Part shown: positions 47,325 to 55,781 of the stretch, one piece after another
Position numbering within the stretch: the stretch's first letter is position 1
Layout of the letters: the number at the start of each line of letters is the position of its first letter
Source: Symsagittifera roscoffensis
Taxonomy: Eukaryota; Xenacoelomorpha; Acoela; Convolutidae
DNA: 64,000 nt
Assembly: GCF_963678635.1 (NCBI RefSeq)
Contig: NC_087067.1
Span: forward strand, 46,488,001 to 46,552,000
Reading direction: 5' to 3'
The notes under the pieces: generated by a model
Told to the model about the DNA's origin: nothing
The model's database searches: none
Seen by the model: the letters and a program-made list of their open reading frames with translations, nothing else
Made by a program: the position numbers and the translations under genes

Positions 47325-48480
47325 AACCCTAGCTACAATCAACGTCAGAAGTATTCTTTCCCTCAACAAAAGACTCCGTTTAACTAGTTATTTATCCTTA
47401 CGAAATCCCACGTTTGTTTGTCTTACAGAAACATGGGTAGATTCTTCGTTTACCCAAAGTTTAACTCTTCACACATCCTTCCGAGTATTAGCTCGTCGTG
47501 AAAAATCACATGTAATTCACGGCGGTACAGCTATTCTGTTTAGCTGCGGCGTGGCTAGCCGGGAGCTTTTAGGTAGATCCGACATTGGCTGTGCAACTAT
47601 TGACCTTTTTCATGTCCCGCTCGCAATTATATGTTTCTAAAAACCTCCGGTTAATAGTGCATACTATCATAAAAACGCCGATTTTTTTATCTTCCTGGAT
47701 TCAATCCTGAAGCGTTTACCAAATGTGTAGCACATCATAGTTAGCGGAGACTTTAACGAACCTCACGTCTCTTGGACGAATTTCGACAGCAACACAGGTT
47801 TTTCGGAGTTTCTAGAGTTTCTGTTTCAAAAGAACTTGTGTCCGCTGATTAGCTTCCCTACACATGTTTCTGGGAGTATCCTTGACCAAGTTTTGTCAAA
47901 TATTGCCGACGTGGCCTCTTCAGATTGCTACGCTCATACGGTTAATTTTTAAGTTCATTTTGCTGTAATGTTGAGGTTTGAACTTGATGGAGTAATAAAT
48001 GCAAACATGCTTACGGAAACCATGACTATCCCTAGTTTGTCTTTTTCGGATTTCAAGCCGATATTCTCAATCGCTTTTTTTCGTTAACTAAGTCAACAGA
48101 GGATCCTCTGTATACAGAGTTTTGGTTTAATCAACCAGTTTAATCAACTACTCCTCCCCTTCTTCAAGAGGAAACGTTCTAACGCCTTACTTATCCTTCA
48201 TACTACACATACATTACTCTGCATCATCTCAACAAGTTACATACGGCTCGAAAGGCACATAGTGAGTCTGTGACGCAGCTTGAAAGCGACTGTGACCTTT
48301 TTATCGAGCTCGATACCTTTCTTTTTATCAATAATTTTACCTGCACTGGTCTACAAGGCTGTTTCAAGTTGATCAAACTGCTCAACAACACGGGAGACAT
48401 TCCTGGGTTCGTGCTTAGTCAAGGCACGCCAGTATACTGAAATCGCGGAGGCTTTCAACGACTACTTCTGTACAGTATAG
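47325..48480 (+). pseudogene. LINE ORF2, endonuclease part, broken
   Basis: LATINVRSILSLNKRLRLTS and FVCLTETWVDSSF at 47,330-47,445 carry the N-terminal Asn and the catalytic Glu of the exonuclease-endonuclease-phosphatase fold. IIVSGDFNEPHVSW at about 47,735-47,780 is the G-D-x-N motif, and SILDQVLSN at about 47,880 is the L-D-x-x motif near the fold's end. Stops lie at about 47,637, 47,725 and 47,950. A weaker linker region (about 48,000-48,480) joins it to the reverse transcriptase. In an intact element this domain nicks target DNA to prime reverse transcription. Confidence 0.8.
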
Positions 48481-48489
48481 CAACCTAAT

Positions 48490-50285
48490 AAGACATCCAC
48501 AATTGATTTCTCCGACAATTAATTGAACCACGTTTCTTTCGGTAGACAGGAGATTGCAAATGGTCTCGCAAATGCGTCACTTGGCTCTGGCGTTGAAAAA
48601 CTTCCGGGCTCTTTCTTACGGCATGCAGCAGCGCCGTTATTTTTTCATGTATCTCTACTGTCCAGTTCTATTTTGTCATCTTGTGTTTATCCTAGCAACT
48701 GGAAACTTTCCTATGTTTCACCTGTGTTCCAACACGGTGACCGTACTTCCGTCTCCTCATATCGACCAATAAGTATTCTACCTAAATTATCGCTGGTATT
48801 TGAGATGCTTCTCTTCAGACATCTGCATGACTTCATCGGACGTAAGACTCACCAAATTCAATACGGGTTCCGTCGTCGCCACTCAACGGTCACTCAATTG
48901 ATAACCTACCTTGACTACGTTTCACAGAAACTTGATGAAATCGAAAACGTGTATGCATTTCATCTTGACTTTAGCAAGGCCTTCGACAAGGTGCCTCACC
49001 ACATTCTGCTCCGTAAGCTCCGTGATTTTGGAATTGACGGTAGATTACTCAAGTTACTTTCACGTTATCTAAGCAACCGACGCCAGCGTATTAAGATCCG
49101 AAATGCGTTTTCAAGTTTTGAGCACGTTACTAGTGGCGTGCCCCAAGGTTCAACCCTAGGGCCATTGATGAAATCGAAAACGTGTATGCATTTCATCTTG
49201 ACTTTAGCAAGGCCTTCGACAAGGTGCCTCACCACATTCTGCTCCGTAAGCTCCGTGATTTTGGAATTGACGGTAGATTACTCAAGTTACTTTCACGTTA
49301 TCTAAGCAACCGACGCCAGCGTACTAAGATCCGAAATGCGTTTTCAAGTTTTGAGCACGTTACTAGTGGCGTGCCCCAAGGTTCAACCCTAGGGCCATTA
49401 CTATTCTTAATTTTCATCAACGATCTCCCTGATTCTTGTATTAACAGTCTCATGTACTTATTTGCCGATGATTCGAAAGCAGCATCGACGTCCTTGCAGC
49501 TACTACAAAGTGACCTCGATAGCTGTATTTTGTGCTGCTTCGAAAATGAGATGGTGTGCAACGAAAAGAAAAACCAGTTTATCATTTTTGGCAGCACTCG
49601 GGTCAAGGAATGTTTGTTTTTGCTGACGACAAGGTTGAAGATCTCGGTGTTACCCTGCATTTTGATCTAAACTTCAACCATCACATCAAAAATTGATTAG
49701 AGCTTTGTTACAAAACGTTTTTTGCTCTCAAACGCAGTTTGCCTTTCTCTTTCGCTTATGCCACCAAAACGAACTTATTCAGATCCTTTATTTTATCGTC
49801 CTTGTAATATGCATGTGAAGTTTGGTTCCCTTCCGAGTCCAATTTTGTTGCTCTTGAAACGTTTCAAAGGCGGTGTACAAAGTGGAGTACAACGCTCTTT
49901 GCAATCTTATAAGGACAGACTTGTCAAGTGTGATCTTTTTGCTATTACCGTACTCCTTCAGTTTAAAGACCTACTACTGTTCAACAAAATCATCTCAGGC
50001 CAAATAGATTTTCCTATCGGGGATTACATATCTATGAAACCCCAAACACGATTTGCCTTGAGAAACTAAGAGAAGATGTTGTTTCAGGAGCCAGTCATAA
50101 AGAAACGACATACCGACAATTTCTTCATTCCAAGAGCAGTACGTTACGCCAATTTCCTGCACCTCAACACGCCTATTTCAATTTTTGACACCCCTGCTTC
50201 CTTTTCCCGACTGTTAAAGAAATGCTTTGTCAAGTTTCTTAAAGTGGACTATGATGAAAATGTAAACCAATACTTCTGTAAATGA
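48490..50285 (+). pseudogene. LINE ORF2, reverse transcriptase, with internal duplication
   Basis: Reverse transcriptase motifs appear in order: SSYRPISILPKLSLVFE, IQYGFRRRHSTVTQL, FHLDFSKAFDKVPH (motif A, catalytic Asp), SGVPQGSTLGPLLF (motif B) and MYLFADDSK (motif C, catalytic Asp pair). A 233-bp segment carrying motifs A and B is present twice (48,934-49,166 and 49,167-49,399), and 233 is not a multiple of three, so the frame shifts. The C-terminal region after 49,670 is frame-broken but still shows LNFNHHIKN and FIPRAVRYANFLHL-type segments. The last frame ends at 50,285, 65 bases before the LINE end. Confidence 0.85.
48934..49399 (+). repeat. 233-bp tandem duplication inside the LINE
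   Basis: The unit starts GATGAAATCGAAAACGTG at 48,934 and again at 49,167, and ends at the GGGCCATT word. I see one difference between the copies (GCGTATTAAG against GCGTACTAAG). Such identity means a recent event or an assembly error. Confidence 0.9.
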
Positions 50286-50350
50286 TATCTTGATATTTAG
50301 TGCCTTTTAGTGCAATTAAGTTTTGTACTACTGATATTACTACTACTAAT

Positions 50351-50580
50351 CGCAACTTGAAGGTAGCACTCCCCATGTAGACGCAATAATTCTCCTTGAA
50401 CGTGACTACCGCAAATATTTCTGCTTTTGGTGCACCATATTTCATCTCAGTGTTGCTCAACACTTTACTGCCGTATGCAATGGGGCGGAGAACTGTTCTC
50501 GCATTCCATTTTTGCTCCTGACGCAGATTTCCGGAAATGGCTCCGGAAATAAGCATCAGAGTCGAGAACGTACATGCCTT
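50351..50580 (-). pseudogene. Ty3/gypsy RNase H, N-terminal half
   Basis: RTVLRPIAYGSKVLSNTEMK then YGAPKAEIFAVVTFKENY and MGSATFKLR are the standard RNase H segment after the reverse transcriptase connection: the RPIAYxSK motif and the catalytic Glu in the APKAEIFAV stretch. The frame then runs into the LINE tail at 50,350. Confidence 0.85.
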
Positions 50581-51545
50581 TCTCTGTGGGCATGCCTAGC
50601 ATTGTAGCACTGGCTTATATTCTCGAGGGCTTGCTGAGCTCTTTCATTCCTTTTTAATTTCTTTCCTTTGTTGCGCATCAGCTGCTGCATCGGGTAGACT
50701 TTGTCTGCGGATCGTTTCATGAAATCTCGATAATAATTTGCAAATCCTAGAAAACTCATCAGCTGCGTGGCCGTTTTGGGTGCCTTTCATGCCGAAACAG
50801 CCTCCACCGCATCTATCTGGATCCGTCCTCACGCCATGCTTATCTACCATTCTTTCCAGGTACTTTATTGAGTCGCTAAGGATCTCACATTTTGAGAGTT
50901 AAAATTCAAGCCAGCACTTCGTCGACTCTGTCAATGTGGTCTGCTAGGGTAGGTGTCGCTATCACTACGTCATCCACATAGCATATCACGAGATTCCCAT
51001 ACTTCTTTGTTATGCTGGTCAAAGCCTGAGCCATCGGATCGCCGTCGCTTTGCACAAGCCGAGGGGCATCCTCTTCCACAGGTTTAAGCCTAATTCACAT
51101 ACAAATCCAGACTTTTCTCTATCCTGTTTCAGCAAGGGAACCTTCCATAAGGCAGAACCCAGGTCCAATGCATCACCAAGTTTCGAGAGGCTCTCGTCTA
51201 TGCGTGGAATTGGGTAAACGTCCTTTATGATACCCGCGTTCATGTAGCGAAAGTCGCAGCAGGATCGTAGCTGTCCTCCTTTCTTTTTGGTTTTTGGTCA
51301 TGACAATCCCATAAGCCCAAGGTGACTTCGAGGGTTCTACTATTTCGTATTCTAGCAGCATTTCTATTTGTGCTCTGCAAGCTTCTTATTTATGAGGTGT
51401 CATACGCCTCGCTCCCTCTCTGTGAGGAAAGGCACTTTCTTCCAATTCGATCTCGTGCTCGACAAAATTACAACAACCAATATCCGCATGTATATTTACA
51501 AAAAAACGTCTGCGTTCCAATTTAAATATGCCCTTAGCAACTCAA
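50581..51545 (-). pseudogene. Ty3/gypsy reverse transcriptase, broken
   Basis: From the N-terminus: MLLEYEIVEPSKSPWAYGIV (start of the fingers, 51,361), then IKDVYPIPRIDESLSKLGDA, DLGSALWKVPL (motif A Asp), KRMPLGLCKATA (motif B region) and ICYVDDVVIATPT (motif C, DD at 50,969-50,980). The connection follows with MSFLGFANYYRDFMKR. The catalytic aspartates survive. Frameshifts lie between about 51,240 and 51,300 and near 51,040, and there are further breaks around 50,830-50,900. No full product is possible. Confidence 0.85.
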
Positions 51546-52090
51546 GCTATCCATCTCCTATCTTATCTCTTAGATGCTCTATTTCCGGCCAGGTCGGTTT
51601 GCTAGACTCTAGTTCATATGACGATGGGCGTTCTGGAAACTGCGAGTAGTTCGATAAGCCGTCGTCTGTTTCAGGTCTCATTGAAAATTTTTTAAATAAT
51701 GACTCCAATTTATTAACCTTTTTTAAAACTAGATCTTTATTCGCAAGAGTTGGAAAGTCTCTTACTCGATGCCAATTCAGGTCAGCGTTTCTCATAGTCC
51801 GTATTAATTGGCAAAGCGAATGCCGTTCCGTGTGACGGAAAAAGTCCGGCCGAAAACCACTGAGATTTGCTGTTTGGGTTCGGTACCAGGCAAAACCGCC
51901 TACTATAACTCAATGGGTTTCATTTTTTTATCCTAAAGACCATTACTACTGCCTGCCTGGCCTGTATTTTTACTTATCTGTCTTAAAAAAATGATATCTT
52001 ATTCTCATCAGTTTTAATCCTATTTACTGGTCCCTTAATATACGTTCTGTCTGGGTTCCTAATCCTCATCAGCCTGATATTGAGGTAGAT
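51546..52090 (-). pseudogene. pol linker between protease and reverse transcriptase
   Basis: A frame of 82 residues (51,547-51,795) includes NKDLVLKKVNKLESLFKKF and TDDGLSNYSQFPERPSSYEL. This is a basic and acidic linker without a named domain. The remainder is frame-broken. It is assigned to pol by position and strand. Confidence 0.55.
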
Positions 52091-52603
52091 CTTCAGTTCG
52101 ACATTTCTGACGAAGTCACGCCCCAAGATGAACTGATCCCAATCGTCCAGGTGCTCCAGAGATTCGGTCCTTCCATATGTAGGTCTGTTATTGATGTTCT
52201 CCCGGCCACGTAGGTGGCTCCGCGGTTAGCGGCTGTCAACCTTAAATTCGTGGGTATCAGGTCCTCCCTGGTGAAACCCATCTTTTTCCATGTTTTGTCG
52301 GCATTACACTGACTACTGCTTCTGTGTCTAGGAGTCCTGTTACTCCGATATTCCCTGTTACTCTAACCAGATGTGTACCGCATCATGTTCAATCATGGCG
52401 TCACCGCCAATTCTACGGAGCTGTAGCTCTTCCGGACCCAAAAGTATCTGTCCTAATCGTTCATTGTCTGTCGTGACGTAGGCCTTGGTATAAATACTAA
52501 CCCCATCCACGTTTAGCATCCTTTGATATAGTCCGTAGACCTCCACGTAGCGCCCGTGAACTTTCAATGTTTGAGTGCCATCCGTTATTAACAAGGCTCG
52601 CAC
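52091..52603 (-). pseudogene. Ty3/gypsy aspartic protease, active site altered
   Basis: The frame at 52,358-52,603 (KVHGRYVEVYGLYQRML, then QILLGPEELQLRRIG) leads into VTGLLDTEAVVS at about 52,310-52,345. This is the retropepsin active-site loop with DTG changed to DTE. Downstream, MGFTREDLIPTNLRL and TYVAGRTSITDLHM (52,093-52,281) fit the rest of the domain. The protease would normally cut the gag-pol polyprotein. The G-to-E change in the catalytic triad, together with frameshifts, shows this copy is dead. Confidence 0.75.
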
Positions 52604-53158
52604 AACTCTCGATTCAGTGCGCGGACCTGCTTATCAAAGATAAACCACATAGAAAATCAGATGCATTATGGTGAACTCCGAAGGCTCACCCAGATTCCTG
52701 ATTACGTCCCGCCGCCGAGATTACTGATTGTATTTTACTTACTTGTGGCACCATCCCGAATTTCTGTCTGGAGATCACGTTCAACTTCATGCTCAAACTG
52801 CTCAGTGCCTTCGTTTCTTCCACCACTGATTTTTCAAAGGCATTGAGCTGTTCTTGAGTTCTCTCGAGTTCTCTCGTTTTCATCTTGTCGCCAACTCTTG
52901 TTGAACTCTATTCAGGGCATCTTTTGCTGCTGCTTTATAGTCAATCTTAGAATCTTTAGCTGCAGTTTCAGTCTCTGTTCTTCTCGTTTCTTCTAGCACG
53001 GCTTGCATTTTTTTCCTAGCCAGCTCCTGCCGTTTCTCTTTCCTCCATGCTTCCGCCTCGCTCATCAGGCATGCCTTGCTGGCTTTATAACCTGACAGTG
53101 CCTCTTCATGCCTTGGATACTTGATGTCCGCCACAGTATCCAAAATTGTGGTCAATAT
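52604..53158 (-). pseudogene. gag-pol coiled-coil linker
   Basis: Two frames, 52,880-53,155 (TTILDTVADIKYPRHEEALS, then a Lys/Glu/Ala-rich helix) and 52,686-52,883 (RELERTQEQLNAFEKSVVEE, then ALSSLSMKLNVISRQKFGMV), form a long charged helical region between the zinc knuckles and the protease. Heptad-like Leu/Ala spacing suggests a coiled coil. Its function is unknown. Confidence 0.6.
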
Positions 53159-53457
53159 GCGTTAAAATGACCCTCCAGGTTACAAAAGAATTACTTGAGG
53201 CCGAATTTTGCAATCACTCCTTTCATACAATCCTCTAGACTGATGTCAGTTGCGTCTTTATCTTCGAGGCTAAAACCGATCGCTTTCATGCCCTGATTGT
53301 AGGTTGGGCATGCTGATACATGATCATCTGTGGAACTGCAGTTTGCACAAGAGCGTGTCTTGTCCATGTCATCCCTGGGTTTGTACCAGTTGTTACCCTG
53401 GTTTGCAGGTCCACTGTTAAAATTGCCATAAGTGTTTTTGTGACTAACTGATCTCAT
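53159..53457 (-). pseudogene. gag zinc-knuckle (nucleocapsid-like) region
   Basis: The first knuckle reads CANCSSTDDHVSAC, a C-x2-C-x5-H-x3-C arrangement, followed by PTYNQGMKAIGFSLED. A second knuckle follows past 53,191 with FFCNLEGHFNAY. In-frame stop codons (TAA and TGA) sit exactly at the positions where its first and last Cys would be expected. Such knuckles bind retroelement RNA. The stops would truncate gag here. Confidence 0.75.
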
Positions 53458-53469
53458 CGGAGACTTCAG

Positions 53470-54125
53470 TAATAGATATTCTTTGGACTTCAGTCGCAGT
53501 TCTTCCAGTGTAGGTGCATTGGTTGAAAAAGGTGTCTAGTGCGTCTGCTAAAATTGTTCTAATGTTCTAATCTGCTAATGAGTTCATCGTTCTTCACGCC
53601 ATCAATGAACTTTGAAGCTACTGCCAAGTTCATCCTGCTCTTTGACTCGTCCGTTTGACTACGTCTTCTAAGCATTTCTAAGTCATCCAAGAAATAGTCT
53701 ATGGTTTTGTCTTCACGCAGATCCGTTTCTCGAAGCGCATCATCGCTTGGTGTCTTTGGCTCCCGAGACAAAGCGGTTCAACAGGATTTTGAAGATTTTC
53801 TCAGCACTGTTCCGCTGGTATTGCTTCTTGGCCATCAGGCAATTCAAGGCTGCCCCTTCAAGCTGCCGATGAGCCTACTACATTCTTGTTTTTCCGTCAA
53901 GTCTTCTTCCTTCAAATGCAGCTTTATGACTTCAATCCAGTTTTCAATACAACCATCTGATTCATCCTCATAACATCTTGTTTTCTTGAAAACCCATTTC
54001 GATTTCTTGCTGTGCTCATTGGTCCTGAACAATCTCGTGAGAAAGGTCTCCAAGGACTTGTTCAGATTTTTAAACGCCATGGCCATTGCTGTTGAATTCC
54101 GTGAATATCGCACTTGACCGTCCAT
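53470..54125 (-). pseudogene. gag capsid-like region
   Basis: Frames read AFKNLNKSLETFLTRLFR, CIENWIEVIKLHLKEEDLTE, then AKKQYQRNSAEKIFKILLNR (53,780-53,840) and TIDYFLDDLEMLRRRSQTDE, MNLAVASKFIDGVKNDELIS (53,559-53,771). Trp/Leu-rich helices and the DFLxDLxxLRRR-type segment are typical of Ty3/gypsy gag capsid domains. At least two frameshifts separate the pieces. Confidence 0.75.
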
Positions 54126-55781
54126 ATCTGTTGTTTGAGGCTACAGAACTTCCCTCCTGTCCAAGTCGCGGGGCTGAGCTCTTCCCCCTGATTCGAGTGA
54201 TTCCAATTTCGGGAATCGCTTTTTCGACTTGCATGTGCGTCTCGCGTAGGTCGTTTGTTCGAGATTGGTAGACTGCCAAAAGAGGTTCCTCTGATATTCG
54301 TGGGATTCCTCGGCCTGCTATTCCTAGTGGCGTTGCAGTTTGAGTTACCCCTTCGTCTTTTGGATACATAGGTTCTTCCTTTGTCTGGATGCTCGTTGAA
54401 GTTCACTCTCCTCGAATCTCTGCGTTCCTCCCTCGAGTGGGCTCCTCTATTTCTAGATTCGCTCCTGTTTCCCAGGAGACTGTCCAATCTGTCCATGATA
54501 GCCTGAGTGCGTCTTTTCAGCATCGTAACTATCCCTTATCGAGAGCTTAAGAATCTGCTCTTGTCGACTTCGAAGTTGCTCGAGATCACCTCTCAACCGT
54601 TTCTCTCTTTCCTCAGCCTCCTTTGTAATTCGCGACAGTTTCCTTGCCATGTACTCGTCTGTCCTCTCTTATAAGCGTTTTTCGCTTCTACTACCTTCGT
54701 GTCTGTTGTCGTTTATTTCCTCCCGCAGGCTTTCTGTCTTAACATGAACTGCTCTTTCTAGTTCACACATACTTATTGACATCTGTTAACTCTGCTCACC
54801 CATGCTATCCAGAATCGTGGATAACGCCTTTTCCACTGATGCTCCGTTGTCCAGCAGTGGAGTCACTAGTGGTGGCGTCACCTTGTTAGTTCCAGGCAGT
54901 TTAGTACTGGTCGAACCTCCTGCTGTTCCTCTCTGTCTCGACGTTGCTTCATGATCTGCCTCTCGTTCCACTCGTGTGGTCACTGAAACGGTGACACTAG
55001 CCGTTCTCAATTGCAAGTCCGAGTTGATCATTGTCATGAACTCTCTTGACTGTTGTAATCCATCGATAGTCTTGTTTATGGTTCTGACCGTACAAAACTG
55101 ATCCGAATAGCCAGTCTCGATGTTTGTGGATGCCTCGCTTTCATGAGTCGAACTGTTCAGGCTCAATTGAGACTCAAAATCATTAATTTCTCTATTGTCT
55201 TCCTCCTCTTCTTGGGTGTCTACTTCATCGCCTGTTCCCGTTCCCATAGTAAACGGAAAGAAATTTCTCAAAGTTTTCTTGACTCATTCCGAAAACGAGG
55301 AAGAAGTTGCTGCTTTCTCTGTCACCCCGTGCATCATGGTATTATCAGTAGGTGAGCCTCTTTTTGCTGGATTTTCAATCGAAATGTTGGAAAGTTCCGT
55401 AATTTCTTCTCGATCAAGAGTCCCGGTCGAAGTAGCGAAATCGTGGCCGTGTTCTACGGGAGTATATTCACTTGTTAACATTCTATTACCATTTCCTTCC
55501 GTTTCACATTTTGCGCGATTCTAATCCAGAGAGATATTCGGATGGATCTTTACATCCAGCACTGCCCTTTTATCCTTGGATGTCTTTTGAATCCCTGTTT
55601 CAACCACCATTCTGTCTGAAACTTTCTTCCCTTTCTTGTTCTGAGTCTTCTCGGTCATTTCCACAAAAGATTTAATCGTTGATTTCCTTTTTGATTCAGT
55701 ATGAAAATCCTAGAGCCTGAAATCGTAGAATCTTTTGAGCTATCACTTAGCCTTAGGTACCTTCGACTTGTCTAGACTCAT
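54126..55781 (-). pseudogene. gag N-terminal region, charged and broken
   Basis: The segments are an acidic Ser/Glu-rich stretch (54,786-55,271, GDEVDTQEEEEDNREINDFE), a coiled coil (54,453-54,650, RKLSRITKEAEEREKRLRGD) and an Arg-rich stretch (54,062-54,523). The N-terminal portion at about 55,284-55,680 is basic and frame-broken. I do not recognise domains. It is assigned to gag because the pieces run in one direction into the capsid-like region, with no promoter or splice signal between them. Confidence 0.55.

Larger units (their letters stand above)
46426..50350 (+). mobile_element. LINE of the CR1/L2 type, nested in the Ty3/gypsy element
   Basis: The LINE is about 3.9 kb. It has a 93-base leader with three TTTTTGCTCC words, ORF1 with a PHD finger, then endonuclease and reverse transcriptase, and a tail ending in (TAC)n-like repeats (TACTACTAAT). 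PHD-finger ORF1 and a short microsatellite 3' end instead of poly(A) are features of CR1/L2-group LINEs. Both junctions are defined by the interrupted RNase H frame. Stops and frameshifts break both ORFs. Confidence 0.85.
44095..55781 (-). mobile_element. decayed Ty3/gypsy retrotransposon, split by a LINE
   Basis: Read right to left, the minus strand carries gag, two zinc knuckles, a coiled-coil linker, aspartic protease, reverse transcriptase, RNase H and integrase. This is the Ty3/gypsy order, with RNase H before integrase. Frames are broken by many stops and frameshifts. The 3' end stops abruptly at about 44,095 within the region after the integrase core. No long terminal repeats, primer-binding site or polypurine tract could be identified. 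The insert 46,426-50,350 is a younger LINE. A possible gag start is the ATG at 55,779-55,781 (minus strand), a few codons before an in-frame stop. Confidence 0.85.
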
